NCBI GenBank assembly: GCA_045598975.1
Contig: JAZRVE010000112.1
Span: forward strand, 5,339 to 69,338
Direction: 5' to 3'
Length of the DNA: 64,000 nucleotides
Source: UMGS882 sp045598975
GTDB taxonomy: Bacteria > Bacillota > Clostridia > Oscillospirales > CAG-382
The notes below the pieces were generated by a model. The model saw only the letters and a program-made list of their open reading frames with translations. It was not told the DNA's origin and ran no database searches. The translations under genes and the position numbers were made by a program. This document shows, piece after piece, positions 9,017 to 16,126 of this stretch. Positions within the stretch are counted from its first letter, which is position 1. The number at the start of each line of letters is the position of its first letter.

Positions 9017-9553
9017 ATGAAACTGACCATTACCGGCAGAAAATTCCACGTAACCGATGATCTGACCAAGAGGATCACGACAAAACTGTCAAAGCTGGAT
9101 AAGTTTTTTGACGACGAGGCGACGGCGAACGTCGTGCTTCGCTCGCGGAAAGAGCAGGAGATCATCGAGATCACGATCTTTGCGGCGTCGACCATGTTCC
9201 GTGCGGAGGTGGAAGACCAAACGGTCTTGAATGCGTTGGATAAGGCAGTGGATATTATCGAGCGGCAGATCCGCAAAAACAAGACGCGCTTGGAAAAACG
9301 TCTGAAACCGGGCTCCTTCGATAAAGCTTCTCTTGCCGAAGCGCAGTGGAACGACGTGCAGGAGGAAGTGATCCGCATCACGCGCAACAAGCAGATCCCC
9401 GTCCGTCTCATGTCGCCCGAAGAGGCGGTCATGCAAATGAATCTGTTGGGACACGATTTCTTTCTGTTCTTGCATGAGCATACCGGAACGCCCTGCGTGG
9501 TGTATAAGAAAAAGAACGACGAATACGGGATCATCGAAGCCGTGACCGACTGA
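9017..9553 (+). CDS. hpf: Ribosome hibernation-promoting factor, long form
   Basis: At 178 residues this is the long HPF typical of Firmicutes. The N-terminal RaiA-type domain (residues 1-100, beginning MKLTITGRKFHVTDDLTKRI) binds the 30S decoding region. The C-terminal domain (about 120-178, VRLMSPEEAVMQMNLLGHDF) dimerises to join two 70S ribosomes into 100S particles. It has its own sigma-A promoter, a strong AGGAGG ribosome-binding site and its own terminator, so it is a single-gene transcription unit, consistent with stationary-phase or stress control. Confidence 0.96.
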   Translation: MKLTITGRKFHVTDDLTKRITTKLSKLDKFFDDEATANVVLRSRKEQEIIEITIFAASTMFRAEVEDQTVLNALDKAVDIIERQIRKNKTRLEKRLKPGSFDKASLAEAQWNDVQEEVIRITRNKQIPVRLMSPEEAVMQMNLLGHDFFLFLHEHTGTPCVVYKKKNDEYGIIEAVTD

Positions 9554-9566
9554 AACAAAAATGAAG

Positions 9567-9594
9567 GCTCTGCGGGAAACCGCAGAGCTTTTTT
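9567..9594 (+). terminator. Rho-independent terminator of hpf
   Basis: A perfect 9-bp stem, GCTCTGCGG and CCGCAGAGC, with a GAAA tetraloop is followed by six T, 13 bases after the hpf stop codon. Confidence 0.9.
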
Positions 9595-9608
9595 GCGTAT
9601 GCAAAGCC

Positions 9609-9637
9609 TTGACAAAAGAGCGGTTTCGCGGTATAAT
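9609..9637 (+). promoter_or_regulatory. Consensus sigma-A promoter of the PHP gene
   Basis: TTGACA (9609-9614) and TATAAT (9632-9637) are separated by 17 bases: a perfect consensus. It lies downstream of a possible ATG at 9593, which therefore cannot be the start used from this promoter; the ATG at 9695 fits. Confidence 0.9.
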
Positions 9638-9694
9638 GCAGGGGTGATGAGGGCGAAAAAAAGCGCCCGCAACGACAGAAAGCGGAGAAAAAGC

Positions 9695-10396
9695 ATGTAT
9701 CGGTATGAAACGCATCTGCATACAAAGCCTGTCAGCGGCTGTGCACGGGCGACGGTAAGAGAAACGGTCGAATTTTACAAGCAAATCGGTTACGACGGCA
9801 TTTTTGTCACCAACCATTTTGTCAACGGCAACGTGGGGATCGACCGCAAGAAGCCGTACGAGGAAAAAATCGAGTATTACTTTTCCGATTATGAAGAAGC
9901 GGTGAAAATCGGAAAAGAAGTCGGGCTGAAAGTCTTTCTGGGAGTGGAAATGTCACACGGCGGTGCGAAGTGGTCGAATCTCGGCGGAGATTTTCTGGTA
10001 TACGGTCTTGACAAGCAGTGGTATTTGAAGCATCCCGAGATCGAACACATGGAAAAGAGCGAACAACTGCCGCTGTACGTGGCAAGCGGGGCACTTGTCA
10101 TCCATGCGCATCCTTTCCGGCAGACGGAGCAGATATGGCTTTACCCGCACGTCGAACACGGCGTGGAGATCATCAATGCCGGAAACACCGACCGTTCCAA
10201 TCAGATGGCGAAGCTGTACGCGGAGGAGTTCGGGCTCGCCGTGACGGCGGGATCGGATAATCATGTGGCGGGCGCCAATCACCGTCTTGCCGGGATCGAG
10301 ACCGAAACACCCATTGAAAGCGTCGAGGACTTCATCGAGCGTGTCAAAGCCAGACAGGTGCAGGTCTTTCAGATGGATAATCCCCTGCGCCAATAA
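9695..10396 (+). CDS. PHP-domain metal-dependent phosphoesterase
   Basis: A 233-residue stand-alone PHP domain. Metal-ligand motifs are visible in order: HLHTKP at the N terminus, NHF (about residue 40), an internal GVEMSHGG, HAHPFRQ (about 142), and GSDNH near residue 188. PHP proteins of this size hydrolyse phosphate esters (YciV/TrpH-type 5'-3' exoribonuclease or nucleotide phosphatase, HisK-like); the substrate cannot be told from sequence. The start at 9695 follows GCGGAGAAA and is the first ATG downstream of the consensus promoter. It forms a single-gene unit ending at a bidirectional terminator. Confidence 0.85.
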   Translation: MYRYETHLHTKPVSGCARATVRETVEFYKQIGYDGIFVTNHFVNGNVGIDRKKPYEEKIEYYFSDYEEAVKIGKEVGLKVFLGVEMSHGGAKWSNLGGDFLVYGLDKQWYLKHPEIEHMEKSEQLPLYVASGALVIHAHPFRQTEQIWLYPHVEHGVEIINAGNTDRSNQMAKLYAEEFGLAVTAGSDNHVAGANHRLAGIETETPIESVEDFIERVKARQVQVFQMDNPLRQ

Positions 10397-10407
10397 CGAA
10401 AAAAGAA

Positions 10408-10438
10408 AATGCATCCGTAAACAACGGATGCATTTTTT
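10408..10438. terminator. Bidirectional terminator between convergent genes
   Basis: An 11-bp stem (AATGCATCCGT and ACGGATGCATT) is flanked by A-rich sequence on the left and a T-run on the right. It can serve the PHP gene on the plus strand and the GH39-like gene on the minus strand. Confidence 0.85.
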
Positions 10439-10451
10439 GTGTGTAAACCGG

Positions 10452-11303
10452 TCAGACGCTCTTGATGAGGGCGCACTGATTGTCGGCAAGGGTAAAATGC
10501 CGGGGATCGAAATCGGTTTCCGCAAGCAGGTTGTCCTTGTCGATGAGGAACACCTTCATGTCCCCGTCGAGGTCGGTTTCAAACTCGCAGGCGGCGCCCG
10601 AAACATTGGTGACGAGGAGGGCTTTGCGGGAGCCGTGCTCCTTGATGTAACGGAAGAAACGGTAGAAAAACTCGACGCGGTAGCGCACGACGCAGTTGGA
10701 GTATTCCCAATCGTATGGCTTGTTGGGCATGCGCGAAAGCCCGTATTTTTCAGGATCGAGGAAAATGCCGTAAAAACCGCAGGAAGCGAAGCCGCCGACC
10801 TTGATGGTGTTGCCGAAGCATGCTTTCAAGTGCTTTGCGGCGGTGTCGTAGAGTTCAAAATATTCCTCCGGCGTACCCTGCCACATCTGATTGTCCTGCG
10901 GCAGATGGGTGTGATCCGGCTCGTTCCATATTTCCCAATAGGTGATGCCGTAACGGAAGCCGTCCGCCCAGCCCTCGTTGTAGTGGCGGATGACGTGTTC
11001 GCAGATGTGTGCCCATTTGGCGTTGTCCTTGGGCGGGAAAATGCGGTACGCACGCCATTTGCAGTAGTTTTCGATGGAGACGCCGAGGCGGAAGACCGGC
11101 TCGACGTGATGGGACATGAGCGTTTGGATGAGCCAGTCGGTGAAGACGAAATCGTAGTTTGCGGGATCGGTCTCGTCGGCGTCGAAGTCGCGGAAAATGT
11201 TGGGAATATCGACGAACAGACCGTCGGCAAAGTTGCCGCCGACGTCGTGCATAGGCTTGACGGGACCGAGGACGCGACCGAAATCGGTACGGATATTAGT
11301 CAT
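10452..11303 (-). CDS. GH39-like glycoside hydrolase, apparently shortened by internal deletion
   Basis: A 283-residue protein. The first about 220 residues resemble the N-terminal half of a GH39-type (beta/alpha)8 barrel: an FGRVLGPVKPMHDVGG start and YWEIWNEPD (residues 122-130), whose Glu128 is the expected acid/base. At about residue 224 the sequence passes from FFYRFFRYIKEHG, normally followed by the second half of the barrel with the catalytic nucleophile, straight into SRKALLVTNVSGAA and a short beta-rich end like the extreme C terminus of such enzymes. Family members usually have about 450-500 residues. The nucleophile segment seems to be missing although the frame stays open. Start: ATG at 11303 after AAAGGTGATC; longer forms lack a ribosome-binding site. 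It is likely inactive or altered in function. Confidence 0.65.
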   Translation of the reverse strand: MTNIRTDFGRVLGPVKPMHDVGGNFADGLFVDIPNIFRDFDADETDPANYDFVFTDWLIQTLMSHHVEPVFRLGVSIENYCKWRAYRIFPPKDNAKWAHICEHVIRHYNEGWADGFRYGITYWEIWNEPDHTHLPQDNQMWQGTPEEYFELYDTAAKHLKACFGNTIKVGGFASCGFYGIFLDPEKYGLSRMPNKPYDWEYSNCVVRYRVEFFYRFFRYIKEHGSRKALLVTNVSGAACEFETDLDGDMKVFLIDKDNLLAETDFDPRHFTLADNQCALIKSV

Positions 11304-11334
11304 GGTGATCACCTTTCTTTGAAAACTTGTGTTC

Positions 11335-11362
11335 ATAATAAAACATAGAAGCAATTATGCAA
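11335..11362 (-). promoter_or_regulatory. Probable promoter of the GH39-like gene
   Basis: On the minus strand, TTGCAT (11357-11362) and TATTAT (11335-11340) are 16 bases apart, about 30 bases before the start codon. Further upstream (about 11370-11402) an imperfect inverted repeat, CCGCTTT...AAAGCGG, lies in the divergent region and could be an operator. Confidence 0.5.
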
Positions 11363-11464
11363 GGAAAAACACCGCTTTTTTCTCGCATTTGTGAGGAAAG
11401 CGGGGCGCCGTAAGCCGGCGGCGAAATACTCTATGAATATTTTGTAAATAAAGGAAAATTTAAC

Positions 11465-11492
11465 TTGCAATTCGAAAAGGTTATATTATAAT
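11465..11492 (+). promoter_or_regulatory. Promoter of the GH20 gene
   Basis: TTGCAA (11465-11470) and TATAAT (11487-11492), 16-base spacer, 54 bases before the ATG. The leader ends in a strong CAGGAGGG ribosome-binding site. Confidence 0.75.
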
Positions 11493-11546
11493 AAGATAAA
11501 CGCGGGGAAAAAGCAGGAAAAATAAAACTTTCAGGAGGGATACGGT

Positions 11547-13391
11547 ATGCGTATCACAGGAGAGATCACAGAAGTCATAAGGGGCTTCGAGGAACTGTTC
11601 GGCGCGGGTGGCAGTGAGCCCGAGGTACTTGTCAAAAAGAAGGACGGAAAAGGGTTCACCGTTTCCGCCGATGAGAAGGGGTATCAGATCGAATACGGCA
11701 CGCCGACGGACTTTTTCCGCGCTTGTGCCCTTATGAACTACCGTATTTCGCAAAAGGAAACTTCTTTCACGCTGACGGAAGCGCCCCGCTTTGATTCCTG
11801 CGGCATCATGATCGATGTCTCCCGCAACGCCGTTTTGAAGGTGGACGCCGTCAAGGAAATGATCCGGTACATGGCACGAATGGGGCTCAACCGTCTGATG
11901 CTGTACACGGAAGATACCTATCAGATGGAGAAATACCCGTATTTCGGCTATCTGCGCGGCGCATACAGCAAGGAAGAGATCAAGTCGATCGTGGCATACG
12001 GCGATGTTTTCGGCATCGAGACGGTGCCGTGTATCCAGACGCTGGGGCACCTTGCCATGGCGCTTCGCTGGAAATACGCGGCTGACATCCGCGACACCGA
12101 CCGTACCCTTTTGTGCGACGAAGAGAAGACATACGAATTTATCGAGGAAATGATCAAGACGGCACGCGAGTGCTATCATACCGATAAGATCCACATCGGC
12201 ATGGACGAGTCCACCGATACCGGTACCGGTCAGTACCGTGAGAAGTTCGGTCAGGTCAGCCGCCGCGAGATCATCGAGCGCCACCTCGGACGCGTTATCG
12301 AGATCGTCAATAAGTACGGCTTCAAGCCCATGATGTGGAGCGATATGTTCTTCTGCAACGGCTCGGATAAGGGCATGTACTACGATCCGCACGCCGATCT
12401 GCCGACCGATACGCCGGAAGACCTGTCGGTGGTGTTCTGGGACTACTACCACGTCAACGCCGAGATGTACGAAAGCATGATCTTAGCGCATAAGCGCATG
12501 AACCGTAACGTCGTGTTTGCCGGCGGCGTGTGGACGTGGATGGGACCTGCTATTGAGTATGATAAGTCCATTGTCACCACCAACTGCGGACTTACCGCTT
12601 GTATGCGGCAGGGGATAAAGGACGTGTTCGCGACGCTCTGGGGCGATAACGGTGCCGAATGCAGTGTTTTCGCGTCGTTGTTCGGCTTGCAGATGTATGC
12701 CGAATATAATTACGCACCCGAAAAGCCGGACGATAAGCGTTTCGACGAATACTTCAAGATGTGTACCGGGCTCGACGCGGCGTCCTTCCGGGCACTCGGT
12801 GTCGATACTTTCTCCGATGAGATGTGCCCGTCGCATCAGTGCGGTCTTTCCAAGCAGGTCCTGCATCAGGATATCTTGCTCGGGCAGTTTGACAAGAACT
12901 TTACGCAGTTCGATATCAAGGCGCATTTCGGTTCGTATCTCGATAAGCTCAACGCGGCGCCGCATCAGGGCAATATGGAGTATTACTTTGATTATTACCG
13001 CAGCTTTGTCAAGGTGCTGTACGATAAGTGCGACGTCGGCATCAATCTGACAAACGCCTATCAGTCGCAGGATAAGCAGGCACTCGTCGCGTCTCTCGGT
13101 CAGCTCAAAGTGCTGTATGATGACCTTGTCCGCTTCCATGAAAAATCGGCGAAGGTGTGGTACCGCAATAATAAGGGGTTCGGCTACGAACTGCTCGACG
13201 GGCGGTACGGCTGTCTGGAAGCACGCTGCAAGAGAGCCATTGAGCGCGTGAGAGCCTACCTGAACGGCGAGATCACCGAGATCGAGGAGCTTGCGGCGGA
13301 AAGACTGTTCTACAACACGCCCGGCACGTCGGAGAGCCCGCTGTTTCTCGAAGGCTGCTCCTTCCGCTCGGCGTTCTCGGTGGCACAGTAA
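11547..13391 (+). CDS. Glycoside hydrolase family 20 (beta-N-acetylhexosaminidase-like)
   Basis: A 614-residue protein with no signal peptide, hence probably cytoplasmic. A small N-terminal alpha/beta domain (about 1-85) is followed by a barrel beginning at FDSCGIMIDVSRN. The HIGMDES motif near residue 216 matches the GH20 HxGxDE element, whose Asp-Glu pair polarises the N-acetyl group and acts as acid/base. Exo-acting release of terminal GlcNAc or GalNAc is the expected reaction. A C-terminal helical region of about 180 residues follows the barrel. It has its own promoter and strong ribosome-binding site and is divergent from the shortened GH39-like gene. The exact substrate is not predictable. 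Confidence 0.82.
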   Translation: MRITGEITEVIRGFEELFGAGGSEPEVLVKKKDGKGFTVSADEKGYQIEYGTPTDFFRACALMNYRISQKETSFTLTEAPRFDSCGIMIDVSRNAVLKVDAVKEMIRYMARMGLNRLMLYTEDTYQMEKYPYFGYLRGAYSKEEIKSIVAYGDVFGIETVPCIQTLGHLAMALRWKYAADIRDTDRTLLCDEEKTYEFIEEMIKTARECYHTDKIHIGMDESTDTGTGQYREKFGQVSRREIIERHLGRVIEIVNKYGFKPMMWSDMFFCNGSDKGMYYDPHADLPTDTPEDLSVVFWDYYHVNAEMYESMILAHKRMNRNVVFAGGVWTWMGPAIEYDKSIVTTNCGLTACMRQGIKDVFATLWGDNGAECSVFASLFGLQMYAEYNYAPEKPDDKRFDEYFKMCTGLDAASFRALGVDTFSDEMCPSHQCGLSKQVLHQDILLGQFDKNFTQFDIKAHFGSYLDKLNAAPHQGNMEYYFDYYRSFVKVLYDKCDVGINLTNAYQSQDKQALVASLGQLKVLYDDLVRFHEKSAKVWYRNNKGFGYELLDGRYGCLEARCKRAIERVRAYLNGEITEIEELAAERLFYNTPGTSESPLFLEGCSFRSAFSVAQ

Positions 13392-13452
13392 AAATAAGGA
13401 CGTAAAAAACGCGAAAAATGCCGAAAAAAGGCAGAAATATGGACTTTTTCTG

Positions 13453-13481
13453 TTGACAAACCGAAACTTATGTGTTATAAT
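13453..13481 (+). promoter_or_regulatory. Consensus sigma-A promoter
   Basis: TTGACA (13453-13458) and TATAAT (13476-13481), 17-base spacer, 38 bases before the small membrane-protein gene. It is as strong by consensus as the PHP-gene promoter. Confidence 0.88.
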
Positions 13482-13519
13482 ATGACCGTTGTGCAAAACA
13501 GTTATTCTCGGAAAGATGG

Positions 13520-13726
13520 TTGGAACAGATGGATTTTATGTGGATCGTTATTGCAGTAGTAGTCGTGCTTTATGCCGTTATCGAATGGATCATTCATTAT
13601 ATACCGTACGCGCAACAGCGTGATTATATCAAGATGGAAATGAAGCGTGCCGGCAATGACGCGGAATATCACCACTGGGAAAAGGAACTGAAAGACCTGC
13701 ATAAGAAGCATCCGTTGTTTCCCTGA
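13520..13726 (+). CDS. Small single-helix membrane protein, unknown function
   Basis: Not recognised. The frame encodes 68 residues from a TTG at 13520, just after GGAAAG, or 65 from the ATG at 13529, whose spacing to the same ribosome-binding site is long. It has one N-terminal hydrophobic helix (FMWIVIAVVVVLYAVIEWII) and then a charged, helix-prone cytoplasmic tail rich in Lys, Glu and His ending HKKHPLFP. A perfect promoter directly upstream and a terminator directly downstream make it a genuine one-gene unit that may be highly transcribed. No function is inferred. Confidence 0.7.
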   Translation: MEQMDFMWIVIAVVVVLYAVIEWIIHYIPYAQQRDYIKMEMKRAGNDAEYHHWEKELKDLHKKHPLFP

Positions 13727-13750
13727 TAAAAAACCGAAGATCATAAGAAG

Positions 13751-13780
13751 AGCGCGTGCCCGAAAGGGGCACGCGCTTTG
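13751..13780. terminator. Terminator between convergent genes
   Basis: A perfect 11-bp GC-rich stem, AGCGCGTGCCC and GGGCACGCGCT, with a GAAAG loop and a short T-run, lies between the small membrane gene and the end of malQ. Confidence 0.8.
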
Positions 13781-15217
13781 TCATATTCTCTTGTACAGAT
13801 CGTTGAGACGGCGGTAATAGGCGCGGTCAACGGAGAAGAGCTGTTCACGTGTGATGCGGAAGCGCCAGTTGCCGTCCGGCTTGCCGGGAATGTTGAAGCG
13901 GGTATCCGAGCCGAAGCCGAGGATGTCCTGAATGGGCAGGATAACGAGCGATGCGTGGGAGGCGAAGAGCGTGCGGATGATGCTCGCATAGCCTCTGTCC
14001 CAGGCGGGATCGGTGTAGCCGCAGTATGCAAGCATCTTGCGGCGGGTGTTATCGTCAAGCTCCCACACGTAACCGAGCAGGGTGTTGTTGTCGTGGGTGC
14101 CGGTGTAGGCGACGCAGTTGCCGGGATAGTTGTGCGGCTTGTGGATACTGTCATCGTCCGAAAGAAAGCCGAACTGTAAGACGCGCATACCGGGGAAGCC
14201 GCTGTACGCGACAAGGTCTGCGACCTCTTTGGTAATGTCGCCGAGGTCTTCGGCGATGATGCCGCCGTCGCCGCCGATGCTTTTGATGACGTCGATAAAG
14301 TCTTTGCCGGGACCTTTTTCCCAGTGTCCTTCCTTGGCGCTTTCCGCGCTTGCCGGAATGCTCCAATAGGATTCGAGCGCCCGGAAGTGGTCGATACGAA
14401 CGCAGTCGAAGAGGGAAAAGTTGTGGCGCAGACGGTCGCACCACCATGCGTAACCGTCCTTTTTCATGATATCCCAGTCGTAGAGCGGATTGCCCCAGAG
14501 CTGACCGTCCGCGGAAAAATAGTCGGGCGGCACGCCGGCGACGCATGACGGATGCCCGTCACGGTCGAGCTGAAACAGAGACCGGTTTGCCCAGACATCA
14601 CTGCTGTCAAAGGAAACGTAGATGGGAATGTCGCCGATGAGCTTTACGTGTTTTTCGGCGGCATACGCCCGCACCGCCGCCCACTCGGTGAAAAATTCAT
14701 ACTGTATGAATTTCCATAGGAACAGCACGTCGTCGTCCGGGGTGTCGACCGTCCATTCGATCCACGGCTTTTCGGCGTTTGCGTTTTTGAGCGCCATGAA
14801 GCGGCAGAAATCCGCAAGATAGCGGTCGCTTTCGATAAAGCGCTCGATTTCGGCGCGATCCTTTACGCGGCGGGAGGCACGCATGAGAAGCTCGCACCGG
14901 GTGTGGTACAACCGCACGTATTCGCAGGAATAAGGCGTCTCCTGCCGTGCTTCGCGCAGTTCGTCGTCTGTGAGAAGCCCTTTTTCACGCAGGACGGCAA
15001 GATCGATAAAATAGGGATTGCCGCCGAAAGCGGAGTAGGATTTGTAAGGCGAGTTGCATTCGTCCACCATGCAGAAGGGAAGTACCTGCCAGTAGGAAAA
15101 GCCGCAGTCGGCAAGAAAATCGATAAACACCCGGCAGCTTTCCCCGAACGAGCCGATGGAATAATCGCCGAAGAGGGCGGAAACCGGCATGAGAACGCCG
15201 GAGGAACGGGACAGCAT
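13781..15217 (-). CDS. malQ: 4-alpha-glucanotransferase (amylomaltase) MalQ
   Basis: A 478-residue GH77 enzyme that transfers alpha-1,4-glucan segments between maltodextrins. Family landmarks are visible: the N-terminal SSGVLMPVSALFGDYSIGSF, SPYKSYSAFGGNPYFIDL, the nucleophile region VRIDHFRALESYW, the acid/base region IIAEDLG, and YTGTHDNNT near the end. The ATG at 15217 follows AAAAAGGAG at good spacing; a GTG three codons upstream is less likely. No glycogen or maltodextrin phosphorylase gene lies beside it. Its neighbour upstream is an acyltransferase-like gene read in the same direction, 15 bases away. Confidence 0.95.
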   Translation of the reverse strand: MLSRSSGVLMPVSALFGDYSIGSFGESCRVFIDFLADCGFSYWQVLPFCMVDECNSPYKSYSAFGGNPYFIDLAVLREKGLLTDDELREARQETPYSCEYVRLYHTRCELLMRASRRVKDRAEIERFIESDRYLADFCRFMALKNANAEKPWIEWTVDTPDDDVLFLWKFIQYEFFTEWAAVRAYAAEKHVKLIGDIPIYVSFDSSDVWANRSLFQLDRDGHPSCVAGVPPDYFSADGQLWGNPLYDWDIMKKDGYAWWCDRLRHNFSLFDCVRIDHFRALESYWSIPASAESAKEGHWEKGPGKDFIDVIKSIGGDGGIIAEDLGDITKEVADLVAYSGFPGMRVLQFGFLSDDDSIHKPHNYPGNCVAYTGTHDNNTLLGYVWELDDNTRRKMLAYCGYTDPAWDRGYASIIRTLFASHASLVILPIQDILGFGSDTRFNIPGKPDGNWRFRITREQLFSVDRAYYRRLNDLYKRI

Positions 15218-15232
15218 AAAAAGCACTCCTTT

Positions 15233-16126
15233 TTACGGATGATAACAGAATACCCCGACCGCTGTCCCGACCGGGAGTCCGTCGCGGATGCGTTCGGCGT
15301 ATAAACGCTGTAAGAGCGTGTTTTTCGGGAGGGAATCGCAGGGAAGCCCGGCCTTGTCGCCGAAGACGTGGGTGAGCTCGCGGTATTCAAAAGATTCCTC
15401 GACGGAAATCAGCGTGTAGGATGACGCAAAGGCACGGATGCGCGAGGTGTCGGGCAGTTTTTTCACAATGGGCGGATACAGTAAATAACTGTCGGCGACA
15501 AAGACGTCTGTGCCGCCGAGAAGAGAAGCGTTTTGGTAGGCTTGCGCAAGCGCCGGCGCCGAAAGATCGGCGTGCGGGGAAATATGCACCTGCAAAACGA
15601 AGCAAGAGGCGTCAAGTGCGCAAAACGGCTTGTAGAGATACGGCGAAAGCCGCACGGTAAGCGAGCCGACCGCCACAAGATCAAGCGAGGCGTAGCCCAT
15701 GAAAAAGAGATATTCGGTGAGTCCCGGCACGCCGTGCACGCACCGGTACGCCTCGGCACTCTCCGCCGTGCGTGAAAGAAACAGCCGGAAGAAGTCGTCG
15801 GGAATGCCGCGCTTTTGATATTCTTTTCGCGTTTGTACGGCGGCATACAGTAAAAAAGCAAGAAAAAGCGATTCCGGCGGCGTTCCGGTCTTTTTCGCAT
15901 ACGCGTACAGCGGCGCGTAGACGGCGTCATACGGGCAAAAGCCTGCGGAAAAAGTACCGAGCTTTCCGTTGGCAAACGGGAAGACGGCTTTTGCCGCCTC
16001 GGTAAAAAAGGCGTCGCACAGCGCGTCGGTGTCAAGCCCGTTCAGACAGGCACGAAAACGGGCGGTGTCATCATCGGAAAAACCGCATAAGCGGCAGATT
16101 TCCGTAAAGCAAGCACCGTTTTTCAT
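15233..16126 (-). CDS. Acyltransferase-domain protein with GNAT-like C-terminal domain (DUF5596-type)
   Basis: A 297-residue soluble protein. The C-terminal half resembles the GNAT-like C-terminal domain of clostridial acyltransferase domain-containing proteins: LQVHISPHADLS, a Q.A..L segment, VFVADSYLLYPPIVKKLPDTSRI, FASSYTLISVE and a final NTLLQRLYAERIRDGLPVGTAVG. The N-terminal part is helical, with a CGFSDDD segment. The family is found in many Clostridia but its substrate is unknown. Its ATG overlaps the mnmG stop by 4 bases, suggesting translational coupling. Recognition rests on remembered family patterns; a profile search would settle it. Confidence 0.65.
   Translation of the reverse strand: MKNGACFTEICRLCGFSDDDTARFRACLNGLDTDALCDAFFTEAAKAVFPFANGKLGTFSAGFCPYDAVYAPLYAYAKKTGTPPESLFLAFLLYAAVQTRKEYQKRGIPDDFFRLFLSRTAESAEAYRCVHGVPGLTEYLFFMGYASLDLVAVGSLTVRLSPYLYKPFCALDASCFVLQVHISPHADLSAPALAQAYQNASLLGGTDVFVADSYLLYPPIVKKLPDTSRIRAFASSYTLISVEESFEYRELTHVFGDKAGLPCDSLPKNTLLQRLYAERIRDGLPVGTAVGVFCYHP

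Noticed and set aside
9593..9694. Longer PHP-domain protein starting at 9593
   Set aside because: This start lies upstream of a perfect consensus promoter, inside the preceding terminator region, and adds a basic segment absent from the family.
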